A stretch of 64,000 bases of DNA from Oxyruncus cristatus (lineage: Eukaryota; Chordata; Aves; Passeriformes; Cotingidae): contig VXAY01004951.1 of the NCBI GenBank assembly GCA_013399855.1, positions 266,332 through 330,331 on the forward strand, given 5' to 3'. Positions 49,010 to 59,600 of the stretch are shown piece after piece; position 1 is the first letter of the stretch, and each line of letters opens with the position of its first letter. The translations under genes and the position numbers were made by a program. The notes beneath the pieces were generated by a model. That model did not search any database. It saw nothing but the letters and a program-made list of their open reading frames with translations, and was not told the DNA's origin.

Positions 49010-49330
49010 TAAGCAATTATGAATGTGTCCTGTCTTATTATACACTCTTACCATCCAGAATGAACATAATTACAGCTGCAGGAGGGTAAATCCTTGCCAT
49101 ATGCCAATCTGATGATTTGCTCTCTGATCCTACCCTAACCCTAGGGGTAAGATGCATCAGCGGATGCTTAAATTCTCTCCGGTTCCCCGAGAGACAGATT
49201 GAACATATTATCTGTACGTGCACCGCCTATATTGGTGCCATTTCAACATATGTTGCTGAAATTATAATGTTTTGCTGGCACCACTGTTTCAGATTCAATT
49301 AATACCCACAGGGAATCCCTGAGCAGTGTG
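49010..49330. promoter_or_regulatory. Conserved-element-like block with nested palindromes
   Basis: AT-rich, non-repetitive block with many developmental-factor-like motifs (AAGCAATTATGAATG, ACATAATTACAG, ATTCAATTAATAC) and a nested inverted-repeat structure at 49233-49283. It looks like a vertebrate conserved non-coding element. Conservation was not tested. Confidence 0.35.
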
Positions 49331-50999
49331 GTTTGGCACCACTAGGAGAGGTGATGATGCTCCTCATTGTGTTTCTCAAGGATAAAGGCCCATCTGGCAA
49401 ATTGTGCAGTAAAAGAATAACCTAAATGTATAGACTGGGAGCTTAGGATGAGCAGAGATTCACTAAATGTGCAACAGCCACAGGTTTTAACTGTGGTTTT
49501 GATCAAAATGGTGAGCATAATCCTAAGAGCAGAGTATTTAGTTATCTTAAGCACAGCTGTGAGGGGCTGAGATCCTGTGGCTTTGACTCCAAAAGAACGA
49601 AGTTAATTTTGTCTTTCTTGACATTGGTATGAGTAGTTCTGGGATCCCTGCAATTTGGTTCAATTTGCAGGCTACGCAGAAATTCAGCAAAAATAGTTTG
49701 CCTGACTTCAGAATAAAAACATCCTCAGTCATGTAGGGACTACTATGATTTCCATCTCAAAACAAACTCTGAGCTGCTCAGAGAAAGGCAACATTCCCAC
49801 CTAAAATTAAACCCTATTCTTTCCTCAAAATTTTATTTTGAATTGTTCTTGTTTATCCTTTGCTTCTGGCCATGTACACACACAAATAGGATTTCTCCAT
49901 CCTTTAATATGGAGTAAATTACATAGGACATCACAGGGGTTCCCCATAAACAATCTCACATTATACATCCACTCTGCAAACTGTGGACTGCTGTATGGAT
50001 GTTTTGGTATGTGACATCCATATTTTGGGTCCCACCTCAGGGCAAATTTCTTCATATGCTGATGTATCTTCCATCAGACCAAAGCGTTTCAAACCAAGAG
50101 AGACAGTTTCTGAACAAGGATGACCCTCATCTTGCCCAGAAAGATGCAGCTTTAAGATTGTGGTCTCCCATAGCAACAGATATGGGGACAGCACCTGACA
50201 TTCACTTCCAGAGTAGGGAGGGACTTTGTACCAGTCTTTGTACCAGTATTCCTGCTTTGGATACCACTGTTGTATGGATGTGATCTGAGATCTTTTCCAA
50301 GGGACTACTTGCATTCCCAAGGTTTATAAATGGTATGCACTGTGGGAAATGAAACAAATACAACCAAGGGACGGAAAGGACTTCCTCTTGCACTTACAAA
50401 AACAAAGCAGCCCTGGGGATTCCAGCTGGCATGATGAGTCACTGTACGTCTTTATGTCCTAAGGGCTCTTTCCAGTCTCACTGATCTTGTTCTCTTTGAG
50501 CCATACAGTGCCCAAAGAATGTTTCAGCCTCAGCTTTCCATGAATGGGTACTGTACTGGCTTGAACTGGATCCAGACTCCCTAAAATGTGTATTTGAAAG
50601 GAGTACTGGTCTCTGAAATGAGCTGGGTTAGGGGATAGAGGATGCACACCTATTTTATTAAACTGTCAAAGAATTAGTAGCTCAGGCCCTGCACAGGATG
50701 GTACCAGTAACCTCACACAGTCTGGGGTTTGCAGGCTGAGGAATTCCTGTGCGCTGCTCTGTGCAACTTTTCACTGGGGTCTCCCAATAACATCTTTATT
50801 TCTATCCTATCTTCTTCTACTCACATCTCTTCTGCCACAGCTGGTGTAGGCATCCACAAGAAGAGACAAAGCTAAAAAGCCTCAGTGCAGTCACATTTAG
50901 CCATTTGTCAGCTCTGTAAGAGGAGGTTGGAGTGCACCTACAAGCTTTTATTAATTTAGGTTTCCCACACTATTGTTACTTCCCTGCTACTCCTTTTTA
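49331..50999. other. Non-coding stretch without a recognisable gene
   Basis: Unique DNA. It contains a perfect 12-bp tandem pair, CTTTGTACCAGT, at 50224-50247. No gene was recognised. Confidence 0.55.
50224..50247 (+). repeat. Perfect tandem 12-mer, two copies
   Basis: CTTTGTACCAGT is repeated exactly twice in direct succession. Confidence 0.9.
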
Positions 51000-51440
51000 A
51001 TTGGAAACTCATTTCCTGAGGGATACGCGTCTCCCAGAGGGGAAACAATAAGAAACATTCGGTAATCAGTAGCCCATGCTATAAGTTTATTTTAAGGCTG
51101 TAATTGCTAGGAGTTACAAGGGATTTGGGGGATATTTATTGTTACAGCAGAGCAAGTCAAAATACCGGCACTAGGACAGAAAGCCTTTCGTCTCTGGGTC
51201 ACTGATTCAAATCCGGAAAAAGTAAACAGTGGCTATAAGTTGCCTTCATTCAAAGAGTCCTCAGGGGTCAATATGACATTAGCTTGGTGGCCTTTATTTA
51301 TTGCCCATCAGGCAGATGCCAGGCTCCCAGGTCCACTGCCTCTGGTGAGCCCACCAGCAGCCTCAGGAGGGTCAGTCATCAATCACATAGGCCAGCCCGA
51401 ATCTTGTTGGGAAAACTATTTATTTTCATAAAACCAGCTG
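51000..51440. promoter_or_regulatory. Conserved-element-like block, possibly derived from an ancient SINE
   Basis: The block has homeodomain-like and FOX-like cores (AAACAATAAG, GCTGTAATTGCTAG, ATATTTATTGTTAC, ATCAATCAC). In its middle, GATTCAAATCC (about 51206-51216) matches the tRNA B-box/T-arm consensus, a hallmark of tRNA-derived SINE heads, but no cloverleaf can be formed. The downstream part (51240-51430) is unbroken unique sequence. This combination suggests an old SINE-derived conserved element. Neither conservation nor the SINE family was tested. Confidence 0.3.
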
Positions 51441-52599
51441 TACACATGCATTCCTGAAAGAAGGGCTTAATGCCAAGACTAATCAACTGGAGTAGCAGCA
51501 CATCCAAGTTCCACCTTTCTCCCACTCCATAACCATCCTTTGACGTACAACAGAATGAAGAGGGTTCAAGTTTTCACTCGATCTGCTCTGAATCCCAAAT
51601 CTGAGCATCCCTCATGGAGCCAAAGGAAATCAGATGCTATTACTTAGTGTGAAATCTTCCTAGGCTTCGCTATTTGCAGGTGGATCTGCCCTGAGCATGG
51701 ATCTTGTGCTAGATCAAAAGTTGTGGATCTGAGGCCTGGTCCAGGCTTATATTGAAATCCCCCATTAGCCAACGAGCCTGTCAGCCCTTCAGGGGGACAG
51801 ACCCTGGGAGCTGCTGGCTGTGGAGTCTTTGTATCTCTTAGAAGCCTATAGACACCATAGATCTTTCTCGCCTCAGCTCCCACCCTGCAGGGCCTTCCAC
51901 ACTTTCCACTGCAGCTTTGCACCTGGGACCTTCTGTCCTGCAACAGTTACCTCCGAGCTGTCGAAGATGTTTTCACTCAGACACAGCATGAGAAAGCAGC
52001 GGTGCCAACACGATATTTGAGGGTGCATCAGGGCTGGCCCAGCTCCAGCACGTTCCTCAGGGAGGGCTGGAGTCTCGGAGCCAGTTTCCAGCCTTAGGTA
52101 CATGAGCTTGACTCCCGCATATCTCTACCAAGTTCAGTGGCACAGCTGCACGTGGAATTGGCCCACAGTCCCAACCAGGACATGGCTCTGCAGTTTCAGA
52201 CACTAGCGTTGTAAAATCTGGGTCAAGGACGAGTGGTTATGTGGACTCTGCCACCCGGCAAGCTGAGCACACGCACCTGCCTTTTGGGGAGCGTATTTCC
52301 CGTGTGTGAATTGAAGGCTTCTTCTCAGGGCCAGCGACAGCTCCTGGTTTGGCCAGGCTCAACTCGGTTTCTTGGGAATGTCTGAGGGCAGAGCTGAGCT
52401 TTGAAGCATTTGAACCATCAAAGATCCAAGTTCTATGAACCAGAAAAACATAAGGTGCACTTGGTCTTGACAACTTGTGCACAATTTGCGTATTTCCCAA
52501 ACAAGCCCTCCCTAAGCCGTCCAAGAAGTCAGCATGGGATTTGTAAATGTGGACAATTTGACAGCTTTGTTTTTGATGAGCAGAGCTAAATTACACAAC
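51441..52599. other. Non-coding stretch without a recognisable gene
   Basis: Unique DNA of average composition. No repeat, gene or striking motif was noted. Confidence 0.55.
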
Positions 52600-52760
52600 T
52601 TTTCTCACTCTGTTGTTTAATTGGCTTGGACATCTGAAATTAGACCTAATTACTTTTCTCACCCCATTAATGCCCACTGACAGTTGATTTCTGTTTTGTG
52701 AGAAGAGTTGGAGCTTCTGCTGAATTATTCAACTACCACCTCGCTGTGAAGGATCTTAGG
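52600..52760. promoter_or_regulatory. Weak conserved-element-like block
   Basis: AT-rich unique segment with TTTAATTGGC, CTAATTAC and CCATTAATGCC homeodomain-type cores close together. It is weaker than the other such blocks. Confidence 0.2.
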
Positions 52761-55649
52761 AAGTAATATCAACAACAGCCTTGGCTAGTTTATGCTAAAA
52801 TGCCTTGTGCACACAACTTGCCTTTCACCCAGGTCAACTGGCTGTAGTTAAGCCTCCTTGGATCACATGTTACTTTACTTTGAGGAGAGCTTGTTCTTAC
52901 TGGGCTGCTGTGGATGGACTCCCACCGCTCTCACTGCTGGAAAGTGCTTGAACAGCTACCCCACACTGCTTGGCTTGGCAGTGGCTTTTGCACTTGAGTG
53001 TTCGTCTGTGCCCCAGGTTATTCTGGCAGGATCTCTCCTCCCCATATAAATTCTTGTGGGCAAGAGGAGCTTCACCATGTTGAGCTCAACTGGCACTGAG
53101 GTCATATAAGCTTTCCGGCTGCCCTCTTCCTCTACACTTGCATGTGCATCCCTTCATAGCACTGCCTTTGCTTGCCCTGTTCCTTCTCTTCTGAGATGAT
53201 TGATTGTAGAAAAAGATTTGAAAAGCTTCTTAATATCCTAAAAGAAACCTTAGAGTACAAGGAAAAGATGGGAACGGCATTCACAAGCCGAATCTCTACA
53301 TCATACTTGGCCTTAAGATTAGAATTGGGAACAGAAGCAGTTGTGCTCTGACTCTCCTCAGCATCTTCCACAACCTGGCTGACACAAACAGGAGAGCCAT
53401 CACCTGCAAAGAGGGTGACCCAGGTCTCTGGATGAAACTGGGAGGGCGAGAGAAAGAAATGGCTTCCAGGACTGCATTTCCTGGAGCTAGTTCAGGGAAT
53501 CAAAAAAGCAATTTTGCAAATGTACAATTAAGACAATTCAGAAACAAAAGACAGCAGTGAAGGTCTTGCTTTTAGACAGACTATTTTCTGCTCTTCCAGT
53601 TTCCTGGAAAATAAAAAGAACACTCTGCAATGAGATCAAGAGTTTTAGTCAAAATAGTTTGATCATGGTTTCAGTTAATTGATTAAACCATGTGGCTACA
53701 ATGGCTGTGTTCCACAGTCAGATCCACAAAATTCCACAGATCCTTATTTATATACTTTTCTAACTTTTTTTTCCTAGATTCAGTGCATTTTTATCAACTC
53801 TAATACATGAATTTTATGCAACTCATATGGAAAAAATGTCATCAAAGTGCTGTCTAACACTTCTAAAACTCGACATCCTCCCAGAGCATTCAGAAATACA
53901 TATTTTTCTTAAGTATTTTTTTTTTTCTCAGTACATTTCAAAGCAGATGCACACTGCACTCCTGACCTTCCTGTCATCATGTGGGGCATTTTTTTCACCT
54001 GTCTACAATATGTCTGCTCCAAGCCATGCTCCAGAATCTCCCTCGGTACTACAGAGTCTTCTCTATGAAGCTGTTATCTGAAAAGGAAACAGATGGGAAA
54101 CAGCCACGATTAGCACAAGGCTCTGCTTCTTATCTCTCTGTCTTCCAGAAATACTTGAAGCCAGCACCCTCCTCTCAACTTTCTGTGTAAGGATACATAG
54201 AAAACAATGAAAACCTGATCCTCCTCCAGAATGCCTGGAAAATCACAGCTTTGTCCATGTTCAGGACCTGCGTGCAGCCATTCCCCAGGATATTTTGGCC
54301 AGAAGGTGCTTGAACTGCCACCATGGCCCTTTTCAGACTGTTATCACAATGATATTGAGTCATCTTTGCATCAGAGGGACACCCTGTCCCTGCTGAAATG
54401 GCCACTGCCCAGGCTGTGGGGCATTCCCATGCAATAGCTTCTTCCAGCTTCTCTGAGAAATCCGAGTGAGAGGAAATCGCCAACACATCCACGTGCTTTT
54501 GGGCTTTAAGTTCTTGGCACAGCCACAGTCCACACCACGCCTTCCTCCTGTAACCCAGGAAGGACTGGGGTTGCAGACTGGTAAGTGGCCAAGCTGCAGG
54601 ATGAGACTGAGAGGCAAAAGCCATCATCAAAGAGATGCCAAGTAGGTCTGCATGCTCCTGAACTGTAAGGGAGCTCATATCTGGCCATCACACCCATGCT
54701 TTCCAAAATCTACTACCTCTCCCATGCTTCAGCGCGGTCTCGTCTCCAGGGCTGGAAGTGTGAAAGAAGTCTGAGTGGTTTCCTGACCTCCCCTTTTGCA
54801 GGGACAAGACCATCACTGTGCTGATTGCAGCCCATCCCCATGAGTCACGGTCAGAGCAGCCAGAAACAGCCCTCCACTGCAAAACACAGTGCCTGCTAAA
54901 TCATCTGGAAAAAATAACCACCCCATTTGTTTCTCCTCAGCCTGCCCCTCCTTTAACCACTGTGCAGAGCCACAGCAGAACAAGCTGGAGGAAATATCAG
55001 ACCTTAACCTCTCCATCAGGGCAGGGCAGCAGGCAGGGTGTGTGTGTGTGTCACTGTGTTCCTGAAACTGGCTGCTGTGATCCCACCGCTCTGCAGGATT
55101 CCTGGGAGCACTATCTGAAGTCACAAATGCCAGCAGAGGGAATATCAGCAAGTGCTTGTTTATCTTCTTAGTCTTTATATGTTGTAGGAGACTTTGCAGC
55201 AGCTGTTACAAAGACCATCACAGAGCACAGAGGTGTGGGACAGGACTTTGAACCATGTGCTGCTTGCTCAGGGCTGTCCCTTAATGCACAGCCTGATCTG
55301 TGTGTGCACCCTGATGAACAGGATCCCAAAGGCAGGTGAATTCCACATCATCTTGAATCTTTGCCTGAAGTAAGGACATGCCCACGACAGAAACACTGAA
55401 TTTGATACAGGCATCCCCTGTGCTGGGGAGAGGTCAGAGTAGTTGGGTATTAGATTCTAGTTTGACCTAGAAAATCTGATACCTGCACTTCGGTTCAGCC
55501 TAGCAACAGCACCACTAGCAGCATCCCAAACAGTGAGCACTGGGACACAGGACTGGGAGGACCTCCTGAGATGCTGACACTTGCAATCCTAAGAAACACC
55601 AGCAGGAAAATCCTTCTATAAATCAACCACACTCCAACGCCTACCGACA
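52761..55649. other. Non-coding stretch without a recognisable gene
   Basis: Unique DNA with an 11-base T run (53916-53926) and a (TG)n run (55038-55051). A 167-codon minus-strand frame (54175-54678) is the longest uninterrupted frame of the right half that does not overlap a repeat, but it has no recognised family or convincing splice context. Confidence 0.5.
55038..55051. repeat. (TG)n microsatellite
   Basis: About seven uninterrupted TG units. Confidence 0.85.
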
Positions 55650-55905
55650 CCTGTTTTCTTCCCTCCTCGTTAGGAGGGAGCTCATTACCCCTAACTTTAC
55701 CACAACCTTCCCAATTTCTAACCTAGATTTATTCACAGCCACTTCATGCCCATTTGTTCTTGTGCCAACATTGTCCTTAGGCTGAAATAACTCTCTTCTG
55801 TCCCTAGTATATTTATAGACAGTCGTCACATCCTCCCTTGAGATTTTGTTTTTTTAAAACTAAACAAGCCAAATCCAGACATCCCATCCCATGTGACAGT
55901 TCTCC
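55650..55905 (-). mobile_element. Ancient CR1/L3-like LINE fragment
   Basis: On the plus strand the phrases TTCTAACCTAGATTTATTCA, CCCATTTGTTCTTGTGCCAA, CATTGTCCTTAGGCTGAAAT and AACTAAACAAGCCAAATCC are characteristic of old amniote CR1 elements in antisense, as seen in turtles and crocodilians. They are unlike the avian GGGTTGGAAGGGACC copies in this window. No octamer tail is preserved. The left end decays near 55650 and the right end near 55905. It probably inserted before birds diverged from other archosaurs. Confidence 0.8.
55652..55829 (-). pseudogene. Ancient CR1 ORF2 C-terminal remnant
   Basis: About 60 codons on the minus strand inside the ancient CR1 are still open. Landmarks are YKYTRDRRELFQPKDNVGTR, then TNGHEVAVNKSRLEIGK. 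The order Tyr-Thr-Arg-Asp-Arg-Arg-Glu-Leu-Phe, then Asn-Val-Gly-Thr-Arg-Thr-Asn-Gly and Asn-Lys-(Phe/Ser)-Arg-Leu-Glu-Ile-Gly matches the extreme C-terminus of CR1 ORF2 in old amniote subfamilies. The stretch is short enough that staying open does not require selection. Confidence 0.78.
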
Positions 55906-56600
55906 ACAGTCCTGTTTCTTTTTTTTTTGTCCAGCCTCAGGTCACCTTCCCCATTCCAGGAGCTCTGACCTGACCCAGATGTCCCACCTAAATGACCAGA
56001 CCATTTCAGGTCCTATACATAGTGCCTGGGTGAGGGAGAAACAGAAAAAAAAGGTGCAGCAGCTGGATTTTGACCCAGACACACATGCTAGTAGCTCCCA
56101 AGTGCTACCACCACTAACAACTCATGCAACACCCATGATGGGGCAGACACATCATGCTGTGTGGGTAGCACAGCCTAGAGCCAGTGTGTGAAGGAATAAA
56201 CCCAAGGATGATGCCCCATGAATACCAGCTGAGGACTTCATACTGCAGGGATTTCTTCATCAGTTAGGGGGATTTCTTAATGCATGTCCTGGGTTTTGTT
56301 ACTGTCATGAGCCCATCCTGTAAAGAGATTTTGTACAATGACTAGAGCAAAATACAGAACAGCGGCACAGGGACTTGCATTCAATAAGGGGCAGACCACA
56401 AAGGAAGAAATAGTTTGTGGACATTTAGGAAAGCAGAACACATCTGGACACATCCAAGTGACAGAGTGGAGAGCAGGGAAGGGGCTGGAAGAGAACCAGC
56501 AGTGCCATTCTGTGATCTGAGCACAGACTGCCCCATGGCAGTAAGTCCTCTGAACTTCCCCCTGGAACAGCCTCTCCCTACACAGACGCATATGAGCTGT
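55906..56600. other. Non-coding stretch without a recognisable gene
   Basis: Unique DNA between the ancient CR1 and the 93-bp LTR-like element. It starts with a T-rich run (about 55919-55929). Nothing else was recognised. Confidence 0.6.
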
Positions 56601-56693
56601 TGTCATGGTTTAGCCATGACACCTAGCCGGAATTTCACTTGGAACTAACCATCTTCTACTCTAAAACTGAGGGGGATGGGCTAAACCATGACA
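56601..56693. mobile_element. 93-bp LTR-like or miniature element with 15-bp inverted ends
   Basis: The element starts TGTCATGGTTTAGCC (56601-56615) and ends with its perfect reverse complement GGCTAAACCATGACA (56679-56693), giving retroviral-style TG...CA ends. It is flanked on both sides by GCTGT (56596-56600 and 56694-56698), a perfect 5-bp target-site duplication. If the terminal A is counted in the duplication, the repeat is AGCTGT, 6 bp. The start TGTCATGGTTTA is, as I recall, the beginning of a common avian endogenous-retrovirus LTR, with AGCCGG following as here. At 93 bp it is far shorter than a normal solo LTR, and it has no polyadenylation signal or coding sequence. It is most likely an internally deleted LTR. 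A miniature DNA transposon is the alternative. Confidence 0.7.
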
Positions 56694-59600
56694 GCTGTAC
56701 AGGGAGCCTTTACAAATTACAGCTCCTAATTAAGCTCCTGATGATGAGGCACCTAATCCGAGTGCTTGATTTTAGAACTTTGTTTTTCCCATGTGTATGT
56801 ATTTTTCCATATGCTTGGTCATTTTAAAGTTCATATTTCCAGTAAGCCTAGTCTTGACTGTTCTTTGAGCAGCACTGCACCACTGAGATGTGCATCACTG
56901 ACTGAAAGCTGCTGAGGAACAGGGAGGTTGTTATAATGTCACCACGAAGAATCAGTCTTTTTGTCAGCTCCCAAAGGCAAGGGACATAAGGATGACGCTG
57001 AGCTTTCCTGCTTCTGTGAATTTATTTTGATTTTGCTGATGGATGACCCACCTAGGTTGGGATTTTCCTATTCATCTTGCCTAGGGAAGGTTATAACAAC
57101 TTCTCAGAAAACTTAGGACTAGTAACTCAAATAAGGCGGTGGAAAATTACTCTGAAGTGATCTGATGTCCCAAGATATTGTGTTTCATTGTTTATTTGTT
57201 TATTTACTAGGAGGAAAACCTAGCAGTAATTTTGGCTATGCAAATTGCTGAATGCTTTAAAAATTCTTGGCCTGTGCAGGACTTTTCCTACTTAGTGACT
57301 ACCAACAGTGACCTAATTCTGACTTGATTGGACTAAGCTGCAGGGCTCCAGTGTACCAGAAACGTCCCAGAACTTCAGCAATGCAGACTGCATGGCAGAG
57401 AAAAAAGAAATCATTAATTTTAAGACCACATATCGCTAGGAAGGGCTGCCTTTTGAACCAAGTCACCTGAGGGAAGATTGCTGCTCTGAACACCTCTTAG
57501 TAGTGTTGTAACATATCTAATGGTGGCCTGAAGGGGAGGAGCTCTTGGCCATCGAAGAATTTCCATTGCCACAATCCACCACCTGCTTGTCAGCAGTTCC
57601 AGACACACCACTGTGAGAGCAAGAGGAGTGGAGAAGACACAACAGAGCATGAGTATTTGAAGTTTCAGCACCTTCAGCAACCTGTTTTCCATGCTTCTAT
57701 TTTTTTCTGCCAGAATTGTCCTCTGATCACATTTAGCTTTAGGATGTCACTGCACTCCATGTGCACTCATAAAACTGCCATGAGAGAAGGTCAGATAGAG
57801 AAGTCCTCTAGGTCCAACACTCCAAACAAAATGAACAGAGGTGCTCAGTAAGACGCATCCTGATATTAGGAGTTCACAAATTTTGAGCTGTCATTGACAT
57901 CACAGTAAATAAAGGTTCTGAGCCACCTGTCACATAATGTTCCATTGATGTCTGAATTATGATATCTCTTCTGGGAGAGAGAGAGCAGAGACAGTTGAAT
58001 CTGAACATGAGAACTGAAATATAAGGACATGGAAATGTTGTGGTTCAGACAAGGGATATTTTAGCTATTTAATCAGATTTTTTTCTGATGCATTTGAATG
58101 ACAGTGGTAAAATTCCAGACCAACCATCTATAATTAGCCACATTCTTAGAATCCCTCTTACCACTTACAAAAGAGTTGACGACACTTTCAACACAATTGA
58201 TAATTCAGCTCCAGCCCAGCACGGAAACTGTCTTGCCCCAGACAGTCCATTCCAAGTATTCTATTGTTGGGCTAGTTCAGTATTTTATTAATAAAAAGTA
58301 TAACTTCAGTGATATTTTCTTGGGTTTTGGTTAGTTTATTTAACAGCTCTAATAAAATATATAAAAACGAAACTGATACTGAACCCATCTCTCTAGAGCA
58401 GCACTGCTCCCAAACCTTGGAGGGCCTAGAGCGGATGCCAGCGGGTTGGTTCAAAAGCAGTTTCCCCCACAATAAATCTGTGCTCTCACACTGGGAAGCT
58501 GTTAACAGTGGGAGTGGGGAATTCTGCTCCAACAGGGTCTGGCAGCAGACGACCACACAAGGTGCAAGACAGAGCTGAACTGGGCCATATATTGTCACTT
58601 CATTGTGTTACTGTTTAAAAATCCTTGGTGATGGAGGTTGCCACCCTTCCACCATACATTTTGCAGTCTTCCACCTCCAGTGCATCTGCCCCAGTTCTTC
58701 CAGCCACCTGAACATCATCATCCTGTCCATGGAGCCTCCACTTCTGCTCTTTACTGGCGCATCCTGTGGATGGGAACAACATAACTGAGAATTTTGTGCT
58801 TTTTTTAGGCATGTCTTTAGTGTGGACCTTCACTGCACAGCAGGCACATGGATTCAGGTGCAGTGTAGAGGCCACTGGAAGGAGCATTTTGGAGTAGGCT
58901 GTCCTGACATTGGTGTTCAGAGAGACCATGTGAAATAGAAAATAAAAGTTTGTCCTTGGCCATTCAAAATTTGAGCGAAGAGTTGCTAAAATCCACCAGG
59001 TAATTTAGCATCCGCTTGCCACTTCTTAGGATCTCATGGACTTGGGATCATGGTCCTTCCCCACACAGTCCATCATCAGGCTCACAGCAGTACTGTTCCA
59101 TCTCTGTGTTTTGCTTCTACTGCAGCAAAAAAATGAAGAACAAAGGCAAATATGGTGCCTAAATAATTTTCATTTGGCCTAATTTTCCAGAACTCCTTGG
59201 TAGAAACATTTCTAGAAAAGAGAAAATGTGAAGTTTCTTCAAAAGTATTTGGGTACTTACATCTTGCTTTGTCATCAGAAATAGCAATGTGCCAGAAGTT
59301 GGAGCGGTGAGGCAAGGGGCACAAAAGGGAGCCTGGATTTCTGATTCTCCTGGAGTGTGGAGAGTGGGTACCATTGTAGTCTGTGAACTGCAGCCCTATC
59401 AGCCAGTACACATACTTCAGGTAACACTTTCTGCAGTGAAGACCCACATTCCAACCTTCTTGAAGATGCTACAAGCATTTAGCTTCTATTTTGGATTAAT
59501 CTTTTTATTTCCCAACCTGTGTCCACATGTTACACACTCCTTTTTCACAGATTGTTACAAGAATATGAACTTTGTCAGGTAAAAAACAAACAAAAAAATC

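Noticed and set aside
49131..49146. Telomere-like CCCTAACCCTA
   Set aside because: Fewer than two repeat units, so this is a chance match and not an interstitial telomeric array.
51175..51235. Possible tRNA gene suggested by GATTCAAATCC
   Set aside because: The T-arm-like B box is present, but no acceptor stem, D arm or anticodon arm can be paired at the right spacing. It is better explained as a SINE-like remnant.
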